Position numbers and translations under genes: made by a program. The notes under the pieces were generated by a model. It saw only the letters and a list, made by a program, of their open reading frames with translations. It was not told the DNA's origin and did no database searches. Below, piece after piece: positions 37,692 to 46,508 of a DNA stretch of 64,000 nt (positions are counted from its first letter, which is position 1; each line of letters starts with the position of its first letter). Origin of the DNA: Mesorhizobium amorphae CCNWGS0123 (GTDB lineage: Bacteria; Pseudomonadota; Alphaproteobacteria; Rhizobiales; Rhizobiaceae); assembly GCF_001686985.1 (NCBI RefSeq), contig NZ_CP015318.1, positions 5,826,001 through 5,890,000 on the forward strand. Reading direction: 5' to 3'.

Positions 37692-38468
37692 GTGTTGGAC
37701 ACTTATACGAGCTATCAGCTCATCACCAAGGACATCACCAAGTCACTCGACCAGGTCGAGGCGCAGCCTGTCGTGAAGCGCGACACCGACTATTATCTTG
37801 CCAATATCGGCAACGTCAAAACCATCGACGATTTCGTCAAGGACACACGCCTGTTCACCTATGCCATGAAGGCATACGGCCTCGGCGACATGGCCTACGC
37901 CAAGGCTTTCATGGTCAAGGCACTGAAGGAAGGCGTCGCGGACGAGGACAGCTTCGCCAACAAATTGACCGACAAGCGCTACGCCGCCTTCGTCAAGGCG
38001 TTCAATTTCGCCGCCTATGGCGAGACCGCCACGCTGTTCCCCGCCGCCCAGCAGGACACGGTAGACAAATACATGCGCCAGACGCTGGAGGAAAACGCCG
38101 GCGAGACCAATGAAGGCGTGCGGCTGGCGTTGTACTTCGACCGCAAGGCGTCGAGCATCACCAACTGGTACGACGTACTTGCCGACACGGCTCTCTCCAG
38201 CGTGGTCCGCACCGCGCTCGGCCTGCCGGATTCCTTCGCCTCCGCCGACATCGACAAGCAGGCGCAGGCGTTCGAGCAGAAGCTCGACATCGCCGATTTC
38301 ACCGACCCCGAAAAGCTGAGCAAGTTCCTCACCCGCTTCACCAGCATGTGGGAGATCAACAACCCGACCTCGACGGCGCAGACATCGGTCAGCGTGCTTT
38401 TCGCCCAGCCGACCACGGTCGGCATATCCACCGATCTGATGATGGCCATGCAGAAACTGAGGTTCTGA
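37692..38468 (+). CDS. DUF1217-domain protein, first gene of the flgF-fliI operon
   Basis: This 258-residue protein has no signal peptide or membrane segment and is mostly helical. It starts MLDTYTSYQLITKDITKSLD. Sequence and place match the DUF1217 proteins found in rhizobial flagellar clusters, whose function is unknown. The start is GTG 37692 with GGAGG upstream. It lies eight bases before flgF and divergent from motA. The N-terminal 20 residues resemble the unstructured N-termini of flagellar export substrates, but that is speculation. Confidence 0.75.
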   Translation: MLDTYTSYQLITKDITKSLDQVEAQPVVKRDTDYYLANIGNVKTIDDFVKDTRLFTYAMKAYGLGDMAYAKAFMVKALKEGVADEDSFANKLTDKRYAAFVKAFNFAAYGETATLFPAAQQDTVDKYMRQTLEENAGETNEGVRLALYFDRKASSITNWYDVLADTALSSVVRTALGLPDSFASADIDKQAQAFEQKLDIADFTDPEKLSKFLTRFTSMWEINNPTSTAQTSVSVLFAQPTTVGISTDLMMAMQKLRF

Positions 38469-38475
38469 GAACACC

Positions 38476-39198
38476 ATGCAGGACAGCCTCTACGTAGCCC
38501 TGTCGTCGCAGATCGCGCTCGAGCGCCGGCTCGACACCATCGCCGACAATGTCGCCAACGCCTCGACCATCGGCTTTCGCGCTACCGGCGTGAAGTTCGA
38601 GGACGTCGTCTCAGGTACCGGGCCAAAGTCCGTCTCTTTCGCCTCTTCCGGCAACACCTATCTTTCCAATGCGCATGGCTCGATGACCGAGACCGGCAAT
38701 CCCTTCGACTTTGCCATCCAGGGCGACGCCTGGTTCGCCATCGAGACGCCCGTCGGCACGGTGATGACACGCGACGGCCGCTTCTCGATGAACGATGCCG
38801 GTGAACTGATGTCGATCGAGGGCCATCCGGTGCTCGACAGCGGCGGCGCGCCGATCCAGCTCGACCCGCGCAACGGCCCACCCAAGGCCGGTGCGGACGG
38901 CTCGCTGCGCCAAAGCGATCAGCTCGTCGGCGCCATCGGTCTCTACGATTTCGACCCCGGACAGAACTTTGTCCGCTACGGCAATTCGGGCATCGTTCCA
39001 GCGCGTACGCCCGAGCCGGTCACCGACCGCTCCGATGTTGGTGTCGCGCAAGGGTTCCTGGAAGAATCCAACGTCAATCCGGTGCTGGAAATGACCCGGC
39101 TGATCATGGTCCAGCGCGCTTTCGAGAACACCGCGGCGCTGATACGCCAGGCCAATACGACCACCGACGACGCGATCAAGACGCTCGGCTCCAAGTAG
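38476..39198 (+). CDS. flgF: Flagellar proximal rod protein FlgF
   Basis: This 240-residue rod protein has the N-terminal rod-protein motif (LDTIADNVANASTIGFRAT), the central FAIQGDAWFAIETPVG region, and a C-terminal conserved helix (GFLEESNVNPVLEMTRLI). It is exported through the flagellar apparatus to form the proximal rod in the periplasm. It lies between the DUF1217 gene and fliI. Confidence 0.95.
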   Translation: MQDSLYVALSSQIALERRLDTIADNVANASTIGFRATGVKFEDVVSGTGPKSVSFASSGNTYLSNAHGSMTETGNPFDFAIQGDAWFAIETPVGTVMTRDGRFSMNDAGELMSIEGHPVLDSGGAPIQLDPRNGPPKAGADGSLRQSDQLVGAIGLYDFDPGQNFVRYGNSGIVPARTPEPVTDRSDVGVAQGFLEESNVNPVLEMTRLIMVQRAFENTAALIRQANTTTDDAIKTLGSK

Positions 39199-39202
39199 CG
39201 GC

Positions 39203-40624
39203 ATGTCGACCGGCCTGCCCTCGATACGCGCCCTGGAAAAGCAGCCCGACGCCGCGCCGCAAGACCGGCTGGCGGCGCTGGAGCATATCTGGCGCCGGTT
39301 CGATGACCCGGATGCGTTGCTGCGGCGCGGCGGCCGCGTCGCCGAAATCTCGCCGACCCATTACAAGGTGCGCGGCCTGTCTGGCATCGCCAGGCTGGGC
39401 GACATCGTCGAGCAGCGCGGCCATTCCGGCACGCGCCGTGGCGAAATCGTCAAGATCGGTCGCGACGAGGTCGTCGTGGCGCCTTTCGAACGCAGCGCCG
39501 ATGCGGGCATCGGCGACGCCGTGTTCCGGCGTGGCCCGCTGACGGTGACGCCGCACGCCTCGTGGCGCGGACGTGCCATCGACGCGCTCACCCGCGTCAT
39601 CGACGGCGGTCCGCCGCTGGTGAGATCGGGCGTCGCCGTGGGAGAAGGCACGACGACACCGGGCGCCATGGCGCGGCAGCGCGTCGGCACCGCTTTCATG
39701 ACCGGCGTTCGGGTCATCGACATCTTCACCCCGCTCTGCTTCGGCCAGCGTCTCGGCGTCTTTGCCGGATCGGGCGTCGGCAAGTCGACGCTGCTGGCGA
39801 TGCTCGCTGGCGCCGATGCCTTCGATACGGTCGTCGTGGCGCTCATCGGCGAACGCGGGCGCGAGGTGCGCGAATTCCTCGAGGACACGATCGGCGCCGA
39901 AAGCATGGCCAAGACCGTGGCTGTCGTCGCCACCAGCGACGAGAGCGCGATGATGCGCCGGCGCGCACCCGACACCGCCATGCGCGTCGCCGAGCATTTT
40001 CGCGACCAGGGCCATCGCGTGCTTCTGGTGCTCGATTCGATCACCCGCTTCGCCCATGCGCTACGCGAGGTGGCGACGGGGACCGGCGAGCCGCCAGTCG
40101 CGCGTGGCTACCCGGCCTCGGTGTTCACCGATCTGCCCAAGCTGCTCGAGCGGGCCGGACCCGGCATCGAGGGCCCGGGGGTCCAAGGCAAGGGGTCGAT
40201 CACCGCCATCATCTCGGTGCTGGTCGACGGCGACGACCACAATGATCCGGTCGCCGATTCGGTGCGCGGCATCCTCGACGGCCATGTCGTGCTCGACCGC
40301 GCGATCGCCGAACAGGGACGTTATCCGCCGGTCAATCCGCTGTCGTCGATCTCGCGCCTGGCCGACAAGGCATGGAGCCCCGAGCAGCGCATGCTGGTGA
40401 CCCGGCTGAAGTCGATGATCTCGCGCTTCGAGGACACGCGCGACATCCGTCTGCTCGGCGCTTATCAGGGCGGCGCCGATGCCGAGCTCGACATCGCCGT
40501 GCGCCAGGTGCCGCTGATCTACGAGGCGCTGACGCAGTCGCCCAGGGACCGCGCGTCGGTCGATCCGTTCGCCGATCTCGCCCGCCACCTGAAGGGAAAG
40601 CAGAATGGCGATGCAGGAGAGTGA
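39203..40624 (+). CDS. fliI: Flagellum-specific ATP synthase FliI
   Basis: This 473-residue ATPase feeds substrates to the flagellar export gate. It carries Walker A (GVFAGSGVGKSTLLAM), an IGERGREVREFLED motif, and Walker B (VLLVLDSITRFAHAL), matching F1-beta-like type III ATPases. It begins four bases after flgF and its end overlaps the next gene by 20 bases. Confidence 0.95.
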   Translation: MSTGLPSIRALEKQPDAAPQDRLAALEHIWRRFDDPDALLRRGGRVAEISPTHYKVRGLSGIARLGDIVEQRGHSGTRRGEIVKIGRDEVVVAPFERSADAGIGDAVFRRGPLTVTPHASWRGRAIDALTRVIDGGPPLVRSGVAVGEGTTTPGAMARQRVGTAFMTGVRVIDIFTPLCFGQRLGVFAGSGVGKSTLLAMLAGADAFDTVVVALIGERGREVREFLEDTIGAESMAKTVAVVATSDESAMMRRRAPDTAMRVAEHFRDQGHRVLLVLDSITRFAHALREVATGTGEPPVARGYPASVFTDLPKLLERAGPGIEGPGVQGKGSITAIISVLVDGDDHNDPVADSVRGILDGHVVLDRAIAEQGRYPPVNPLSSISRLADKAWSPEQRMLVTRLKSMISRFEDTRDIRLLGAYQGGADAELDIAVRQVPLIYEALTQSPRDRASVDPFADLARHLKGKQNGDAGE

Positions 40625-41405
40625 GCGTCAATACACCGAGCGCATCTTGCGCGAGATGATCGCCGAGGCCAACGCCAAGGAACAGGCCAGGGCTGACGAA
40701 GCGAGAATTGCCAAGGCACTTTCTGCCAAGGCCTGGGTTGCCAAAGCCGAGGCTGCACTGGCCAGGGCTGCCAAGCCTCCCCTCCCCAGGGCTCCCCAGG
40801 CCGAGGCTGTCGAGATGACAGAGGCCAGCCGCGACTCGCTCATCGACGGGCTGTTTCCACGCACCGAATGGCCGCAACCGCCAAAGGTGGAATTTCCCCG
40901 ATTGGGAAAGAAGCCCGACCGGCGCAGCGACTTTGTCGTCGCAGCCCTTGGCATCACGCTCGGCCTGATCTGCGCACTGTTTCCCTGGTACATCTTCTTC
41001 AACCAGGAACAGTTCGGCGTGCAGGCGCTCAACTTCGGCGGCAGCGGCACCAATGCCGGTCGTGTCAGCGGCGGCTCGCAGCGGGAAAATCGCGGTGCGC
41101 CGCTGACGGCCAAGGATGTCCCCCCCGATGTCGACCTGTTCGCCACCGGCACCTTGCCCGACCAGACCGAGGATCCCGACCAGGCGCCCGGTCTCGAGCA
41201 GCAGCCCTTCCCGGCCGATGCCGGCATATTCCGCATGGTGCACGTCGCTAACGGCCGCGCCATGATCGAGGACGACGCCGGCCTGTGGATCGTCCAGCGC
41301 GGTTCGGTGCTGCCGGATTCCAGCCGCGTGTCGTCGATTGAGCAGCGCGGCGGCAAATGGGTCATGGTCACCAGCACCGACCAGGTGATCGAGCTCTCCA
41401 AATAG
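40605..41405 (+). CDS. Uncharacterised membrane protein in the fliJ position
   Basis: This 266-residue protein has a charged, alanine-rich, coiled-coil-prone N-terminus (about residues 1-60, with AK/AE repeats), one transmembrane segment (VVAALGITLGLICALFPWYIF, about residues 123-143) and a C-terminal domain with a beta-like end (WIVQRGSVLPDSSRVSS). It does not look like FliJ, a short soluble coiled coil usually next to fliI. It overlaps fliI by 20 bases and precedes flgB. Its function is unknown; it may be an alphaproteobacterial flagellar accessory. Confidence 0.75.
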   Translation: MAMQESERQYTERILREMIAEANAKEQARADEARIAKALSAKAWVAKAEAALARAAKPPLPRAPQAEAVEMTEASRDSLIDGLFPRTEWPQPPKVEFPRLGKKPDRRSDFVVAALGITLGLICALFPWYIFFNQEQFGVQALNFGGSGTNAGRVSGGSQRENRGAPLTAKDVPPDVDLFATGTLPDQTEDPDQAPGLEQQPFPADAGIFRMVHVANGRAMIEDDAGLWIVQRGSVLPDSSRVSSIEQRGGKWVMVTSTDQVIELSK

Positions 41406-41454
41406 CCGCGTCAGGGCCACGCCCTGCTGACGCAGGCTCAGCGCAAGGTCCGCG

Positions 41455-41476
41455 CAAGACTGGCAGCCTAGTCTTG
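41455..41476. repeat. Inverted repeat upstream of flgB
   Basis: CAAGACT (41455-41461) and AGTCTTG (41470-41476) form a perfect 7-bp dyad with an 8-base spacer, 23 bases before the flgB ATG. A second weaker dyad (CGTCA...TGACG) lies 20-45 bases further upstream. They could be an operator or an mRNA hairpin; nothing in the sequence decides between these. Confidence 0.4.
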
Positions 41477-41499
41477 TGCGTACCCGCCCGGAGATTCCC

Positions 41500-41871
41500 A
41501 TGGAGCCCGTCAACCTTTTCGATCTTGCCACCAAGCAGTCGCAGTGGCTGGCCGTGCGCCAGTCCGCCATTGCCTCCAACATCGCCAACGCCAACACGCC
41601 GGGCTACACCGCAGGCGATGTCGAGCCCTTCGAAAAGGTCCTCGACCGCACGGCGGTGTCGCTGCAGGCCGGCCACCTCGGCACCGAGGCGACCAATGCC
41701 GGCTTCACCGTCAAGCCGGAGGAAACCACCGGGTCGATCATGCCGTCCAAGAACACGGTGGCGCTGGAAGACGAGCTGATGAAGGCCGGTGAGGTCCGTC
41801 GCTCTTTCGAGCTGAACACCGCGATCGTCAAGGCTTTCCATTCCATGATGATGATGGCGGTGAAGAGCTGA
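41500..41871 (+). CDS. flgB: Flagellar basal-body rod protein FlgB
   Basis: This 123-residue rod protein has the motif AIASNIANANTPGYTAGD and a C-terminal conserved stretch (FELNTAIVKAFHSMMMMAV). The ATG at 41500 gives the family length; a GTG eight codons upstream is less likely. It is followed by flgC with one base between stop and start. Confidence 0.94.
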   Translation: MEPVNLFDLATKQSQWLAVRQSAIASNIANANTPGYTAGDVEPFEKVLDRTAVSLQAGHLGTEATNAGFTVKPEETTGSIMPSKNTVALEDELMKAGEVRRSFELNTAIVKAFHSMMMMAVKS

Positions 41872-41872
41872 C

Positions 41873-42289
41873 ATGGACGCGCTGACCGCAGCCCTCAAAG
41901 TCGCCGCATCCGGCCTCGGCGCCCAGTCGGAGCGTCTGCGCGTGGTCTCGGAAAACCTTGCCAACGCCCAATCGACGGGCACGACTCCGGGCTCCGATCC
42001 TTATCGTCGCAAGACCATCAGCTTTGCCTCCGAGCTCGACCGCTCATCCGGCGGCTCGCTCGTCGAGGTCAACTCGATCGCCCGCGACCCCTCGGATTTT
42101 CCCGTTGAATTCCAGCCTGGCAACGAAGCCGCCGACGACAAGGGCTACGTCAAGATGCCCAACGTCAACGTGCTGATCGAAATGGCCGACATGAGCGAGG
42201 CCAACCGCTCCTACGAGGCCAATCTTCAGGTCATCAAGCAGGCGCGCGACCTGATTTCCATGACCATCGACCTGATGAGGAACCAGTAA
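41873..42289 (+). CDS. flgC: Flagellar basal-body rod protein FlgC
   Basis: This 138-residue protein has the N-terminal rod motif (LRVVSENLANAQSTG, with TTPGSDPYRRK following) and the C-terminal motif (MSEANRSYEANLQVIKQARD). It forms the proximal rod with FlgB, FlgF and FliE. Its stop codon shares a base with the fliE start (TAATG). Confidence 0.95.
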   Translation: MDALTAALKVAASGLGAQSERLRVVSENLANAQSTGTTPGSDPYRRKTISFASELDRSSGGSLVEVNSIARDPSDFPVEFQPGNEAADDKGYVKMPNVNVLIEMADMSEANRSYEANLQVIKQARDLISMTIDLMRNQ

Positions 42290-42624
42290 TGATCAGCGGC
42301 ATCGGCAACATTGGCGCACTTCAGCTCAAACCGGTGACCGAAGGCGCCGAAGGGGCGGCAGGGCTGTTCCAGGGCATCATGTCGCCGCAGGCCACGGAGA
42401 ATGTCGGTACGTCCTTTGCCGAGGCGCTGAGCCATGCTGCGTCGAAGACCGTCAACACCTTGCAGAATGCCGAGCAGGTATCGATCAAGGCGCTCAGCGG
42501 CGACGCCGACACGCGCCAGGTCGTCGACGCCGTCATGAGTGCCCAGCAGGCCCTGCAGACTGCGGTCGCGATCCGCGACAAGGTCGTCTCGGCCTATCTC
42601 GAAGTCAGCCGCATGGGCATTTAG
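42289..42624 (+). CDS. fliE: Flagellar hook-basal body complex protein FliE
   Basis: This 111-residue protein is the MS ring-rod junction protein. Its C-terminal conserved helix (VVDAVMSAQQALQTAVAIRDKVV then AYLEV) is characteristic. It overlaps flgC by one base and lies nine bases before flgG. Confidence 0.93.
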   Translation: MISGIGNIGALQLKPVTEGAEGAAGLFQGIMSPQATENVGTSFAEALSHAASKTVNTLQNAEQVSIKALSGDADTRQVVDAVMSAQQALQTAVAIRDKVVSAYLEVSRMGI

Positions 42625-42633
42625 GAGCGCGTC

Positions 42634-43422
42634 ATGAAAGCACTCGCCATCGCCGCCACCGGCATGAATGCCCAGCAGACCAATCTGGAAGTCATCGCCA
42701 ACAACATCGCCAACATCAACACCACCGGCTACAAGCGCGCCCGGGCCGAATTCTCCGACCTGCTCTACCAGGTCGACCGCACGCAGGGCGTGCCCAACCG
42801 CGCCAACACCTCGCTGGTGCCGGAAGGCGTCTCGATCGGTCTCGGCGTCAAGACGACAGCCGTCCGCAACGTCCACACCCAGGGCGAATTGACCAGCACC
42901 GGCAACAGCTTCGACATGGCGCTGACCGGCAGGGGCTGGTTCCAGATCGAGGGCGCCGACGGCGGCACGCTCTACAGCCGCGCCGGCGCCTTCAACACCA
43001 ACGCCACAGGACAGCTGGTGACCGTCGACGGCGCCAATGTCGTCCCGGCCATCACCGTGCCTGCCGATGCGGTCGAGGTCATCGTCAACAAGACGGGCCA
43101 GGTCTTCGCCCGCATCGATGGCCAGACCGATCTCCAGCTTCTCGGCCAGCTCCAGCTCGCCAACTTCGCCAACGAGGCCGGCCTCGCACCGCTCGGCGAC
43201 AATCTGTTCCAGGAGACTGCGGCTTCGGGCCCGGCCAATGTCGGCGTGCCCGGCGACCCAGGCTTCGCTACGGTCGAGCAAGGCTATCTCGAGGCGTCCA
43301 ATGTCGATCCGGTCAAGGAGATCACCGAACTGATCTCGGCGCAGCGCGCCTACGAGATGAACTCCAAGGTCATCCAGGCGGCCGACGACATGGCCTCGGT
43401 GGTGTCCAAGAACATCAGGTAA
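42634..43422 (+). CDS. flgG: Flagellar distal rod protein FlgG
   Basis: This 262-residue protein has the motif VIANNIANINTTGYKRARAE, the FQIEGADGGTLYSRAGAF region, and a C-terminal GYLEASNVDPVKEITELI helix. It polymerises into the distal rod through the periplasm. It lies between fliE and flgA. Confidence 0.96.
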   Translation: MKALAIAATGMNAQQTNLEVIANNIANINTTGYKRARAEFSDLLYQVDRTQGVPNRANTSLVPEGVSIGLGVKTTAVRNVHTQGELTSTGNSFDMALTGRGWFQIEGADGGTLYSRAGAFNTNATGQLVTVDGANVVPAITVPADAVEVIVNKTGQVFARIDGQTDLQLLGQLQLANFANEAGLAPLGDNLFQETAASGPANVGVPGDPGFATVEQGYLEASNVDPVKEITELISAQRAYEMNSKVIQAADDMASVVSKNIR

Positions 43423-43425
43423 CGG

Positions 43426-43953
43426 ATGATGGCCTCGCCGACCTCCCGCTCCGCACTTCTCCGCACCGCGCTGATCCTGGCGCTGGTGGCCGGCGGCGTG
43501 CCGGCTGTTGCCCAGGAGCAGGCAAACCAGTCGGCCAATCAGATCGCCAGAAACCAGACCGTCAGCGAAGTCGTGCTGATCCCCAACCGGGTGATCTATC
43601 CGGGCGAGACGGTCGAGCTTGGCGTCCTGAAGCAAGTGACGCTGCTGCCGGGCAAGCACAAGCCCGATGCGGTCGCCACGCGGGCCGAGGAACTCCAGGG
43701 CAAGGTCGCCAAGCGCACGCTGCTGCCCGGCCGCTACATTCCCACCGCCGCCATTCGCGACGCCTGGCTGGTCGAGCAGGGCGCTGCCGTGCAGATCTAC
43801 TTCACCGCCGGCGGGCTGACCATCTCGGCTTCGGGCGTCACCCTGCAGCCAGGTGCTGCCGGCGACCTCGTCAAGGTTCGCAACGTCGACAGCGGCAAGA
43901 TCATCTCCGGCACGGTGATGGCCGACGGGACCATCAGGGTCAGCGCTACATGA
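43426..43953 (+). CDS. flgA: Flagellar P-ring assembly chaperone FlgA
   Basis: This 175-residue periplasmic protein has a signal peptide (ALILALVAGGVPAVAQ) and a SAF-type fold visible in the beta-rich second half (GLTISASGVTLQPGAAGD). It assists FlgI assembly into the P ring. Both ATGs at 43426 and 43429 are possible. Its stop overlaps the flgI ATG (ATGA). Confidence 0.9.
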   Translation: MMASPTSRSALLRTALILALVAGGVPAVAQEQANQSANQIARNQTVSEVVLIPNRVIYPGETVELGVLKQVTLLPGKHKPDAVATRAEELQGKVAKRTLLPGRYIPTAAIRDAWLVEQGAAVQIYFTAGGLTISASGVTLQPGAAGDLVKVRNVDSGKIISGTVMADGTIRVSAT

Positions 43954-45191
43954 CGCGCGGACTTGCCCTTCTGCTGGCGGCCGTTCTCGGCCTGCAGCCG
44001 GCACTGGCCGACGGGCTGACGCCCAAGGCCAAGCGCGAGCTCGCCGCCAGGAACGGCGGTGTCTACAACGATCCGGAATACGACCCGGCCACCACCAGCC
44101 GCATGTTCCGGGTGTCGAACGGGCCGAGCTCGCTGCCACCGGGTCAGGTGGCGTCGCGCATCAAGGACATCGCCCAGCTGCAGAGCGCGCGCGACAACCA
44201 GCTTGTCGGCTACGGTCTGGTCATTGGCCTGGCCGGATCGGGCGACAGCCTGCGCAATTCGCCTTTCACCGAACAGTCGATCCGCGCCATGCTGGAAAAC
44301 CTCGGCATCGCCACCGAGGGCGGCAGTGCCCGCGCCAAGAACGTCGCCGCTGTCATCGTCACCGCCAACATGCCCGCCTTCGTCCAGTCGGGGGCCCGCA
44401 TCGACATCGACGTCTCCTCGATGGGCGATGCGACATCGCTGGCCGGCGGCACGCTGATCATGACGCCGCTGAAGGCCGCGGACGGCGAGATCTATGCCGT
44501 CGGACAGGGATCCGTCATCGTTTCGGGCTTCACTGCCCAGGGCCAGGCCGAGCAGCTGACGCAGGGCGTGCCGACCGCCGGACGGGTGCCGAACGGTGCC
44601 ATCGTCGAGCGTTCGGTGCAGGCCGAGTTCGACGACCAGGCCGTGCTAACCCTGCAGCTGCGCAACCCCGATTTCTCCACCGCCATTCGCATCGCCGACG
44701 CCATCAATGACTACACCGCGCAGCGTTTCGGCATGCGCGTGGCCGCCGAACGCGACGCCCGCACGGTGCAGATCAGAAGGCCTAAGAACGTTTCGGCGGC
44801 GCGCTTCTACGCCGAGATCGAAAATCTGGTCGTCGAATCGGACACACCGGCCCGCGTCGTCATCGACGAGCGCACCGGCACCATCGTCATCGGCAACGAC
44901 GTCAAGATCTCGCGGGTCGCCATCAGCCACGGCACGCTCACCGTGCGCATCACCGAGGCGCCGAGGGTCGTTCAGCCCGAGCCTTTCTCCAAGGGCGAGA
45001 CCGCGGTCGAGCCGTTCACCGCCATCGAGGCCACCCGGCCGGACGCGCGCGTCGCCGTGCTCGACGGGCCCAACCTCGAAACGCTCGTTTCCGGCCTCAA
45101 CCGCCTCGGCGTCAAGCCCGACGGCATCATTGCCATCCTGCAAGGCATCAAGTCGGCCGGCGCGCTGCAGGCCGACCTGGTTCTCCAATAG
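43950..45191 (+). CDS. flgI: Flagellar P-ring protein FlgI
   Basis: This 413-residue periplasmic ring protein starts with a signal peptide (LALLLAAVLGLQPALADG) and has NQLVGYGLVIGLAGSGDS, FTEQSIRAMLENLG, and GTIVIGNDVKISRVAIS, all strongly conserved. It overlaps flgA by four bases and ends three bases before motE. Confidence 0.96.
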   Translation: MTRGLALLLAAVLGLQPALADGLTPKAKRELAARNGGVYNDPEYDPATTSRMFRVSNGPSSLPPGQVASRIKDIAQLQSARDNQLVGYGLVIGLAGSGDSLRNSPFTEQSIRAMLENLGIATEGGSARAKNVAAVIVTANMPAFVQSGARIDIDVSSMGDATSLAGGTLIMTPLKAADGEIYAVGQGSVIVSGFTAQGQAEQLTQGVPTAGRVPNGAIVERSVQAEFDDQAVLTLQLRNPDFSTAIRIADAINDYTAQRFGMRVAAERDARTVQIRRPKNVSAARFYAEIENLVVESDTPARVVIDERTGTIVIGNDVKISRVAISHGTLTVRITEAPRVVQPEPFSKGETAVEPFTAIEATRPDARVAVLDGPNLETLVSGLNRLGVKPDGIIAILQGIKSAGALQADLVLQ

Positions 45192-45194
45192 GCC

Positions 45195-45782
45195 ATGCCG
45201 ATGATCGATCCTTTCTCCGCAAAACCGGACTCTCGCTTCGCTGCGCCGGCGCTTCTCGCTTCGGCCCTCGCCGCCATGCTCCTGACCATCGGCCCGGCCG
45301 ACGCCGAGGACACGGTGCGTCAGGTGCTGCCCGGTGGACCGACGCCGGTGGCTCCGCAGCAACTGACGAAGGAGAAGGCACCGGACGAAAGCGAGATCCA
45401 GCGCTTCTGCTCCAACATCGCTGACGCCGCGCGCGACCGCCGCTATGCGCTGCAGGCACAGGAGCTGAAGGAACTGCAGGCCGGCATCGACCAGCGCATG
45501 AAGGCGCTGGAAGACAAGCGCGCCGAATACGAGCAATGGCTGAAGCGGCGCGAGGTGTTCCTCGCGCGCGCCGAGGACGGTGTCGTCAAGATCTACGCCG
45601 GCATGAAGCCCGATGCCGCGGCCGAACGCCTGGCGATGGTCAATGTCGACCTCGCCGCCGCCATCCTGATGAAACTCGATTCGCGCAAGGCCGGCGTCAT
45701 CCTCAACGAAATGGACCAGAAGGCGGCGGCGGCGCTCACCGGCATCATGGCCAGCGCGGCGCGAAGGGTAGATCCGTCATGA
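45195..45782 (+). CDS. motE: Motility protein MotE
   Basis: This 195-residue protein has an N-terminal signal-like hydrophobic segment (LASALAAMLLTIGPADAED), a coiled-coil helix (QELKELQAGIDQRMKALED) and a C-terminal MgtE_N-like helix (GVILNEMDQKAAAALTG). In rhizobia MotE acts as a periplasmic chaperone of MotC. Position between flgI and flgH is the rhizobial pattern. Its stop overlaps the flgH start by ATGA. Confidence 0.88.
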   Translation: MPMIDPFSAKPDSRFAAPALLASALAAMLLTIGPADAEDTVRQVLPGGPTPVAPQQLTKEKAPDESEIQRFCSNIADAARDRRYALQAQELKELQAGIDQRMKALEDKRAEYEQWLKRREVFLARAEDGVVKIYAGMKPDAAAERLAMVNVDLAAAILMKLDSRKAGVILNEMDQKAAAALTGIMASAARRVDPS

Positions 45783-46483
45783 TCCGCAGAATGCTCATGC
45801 TGCTTGGCGTCGCCGTGCTGTCCGGCTGCGGCACCGATCTGAAGGAGATCGGCCGGGAGCCTGCGCTGTCGCCAGTCGGCTCAGGCATCACCGGCAGCGT
45901 CAACGCCCCCTATAGCTATCCTGAAGCACCGCCGGCGCCTGTGAAGAAATTCTCGCTTTGGGATGATCGCCAGAGCCGGCTGTTCACCGATCCGCGCGCA
46001 CTGCGCGATGGCGACATCCTGACGGTCAAGATCAAGCTCAACGACAAGGCGAACTTCAAGAACCAGAACGACAGGAGCCGCACCGCCGCGCGCAAGCTCG
46101 GCTATGACGTCACGCTCGGATGGGAAGGCAACAGCACAAGCGGCAAGGGTGATGCCGGCCTGAGCTCCAGCACCGAAACCAACGCCGACGGCGAAATCAA
46201 GCGCTCGGAAAACCTCGAGCTGAACGTTGCCGCCGTCGTGACCGAGGTTCTGCCCAACGGCAATTTGATGATCCGGGGCTCGCAGGAAGTGCGCGTCAAC
46301 TACGAGCTCAGGGTGCTGACCATCGCCGGCATGGTGCGGCCGTCCGACATCGGCGCGGAGAACACCATCTCCTACGAACGCATCGCCGAGGCGCGCATCT
46401 CCTATGGCGGCCGTGGCCGCGTCAGCGAGGTCCAGCAGCCGGCTTACGGCCAGCAGGTCCTCGATCAGGTCCTGCCTTTCTAG
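45779..46483 (+). CDS. flgH: Flagellar L-ring lipoprotein FlgH
   Basis: This 234-residue outer-membrane lipoprotein has a lipobox (VAVLSGC, cysteine at about residue 17) and the FlgH core (LTVKIKLNDKANFKNQNDRS; GNLMIRGSQEVRVNYE; IGAENTISYERIAEARISY). It forms the L ring. The start at 45779 overlaps motE. Confidence 0.95.
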   Translation: MIRRMLMLLGVAVLSGCGTDLKEIGREPALSPVGSGITGSVNAPYSYPEAPPAPVKKFSLWDDRQSRLFTDPRALRDGDILTVKIKLNDKANFKNQNDRSRTAARKLGYDVTLGWEGNSTSGKGDAGLSSSTETNADGEIKRSENLELNVAAVVTEVLPNGNLMIRGSQEVRVNYELRVLTIAGMVRPSDIGAENTISYERIAEARISYGGRGRVSEVQQPAYGQQVLDQVLPF

Positions 46484-46508
46484 AGCGGGCCGTTAGGGGA
46501 ACCAAGCC

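Noticed and set aside
42226..44139. 637-codon minus-strand open frame across fliE-flgG-flgA
   Set aside because: It crosses three conserved flagellar genes on the other strand with no domain of its own.
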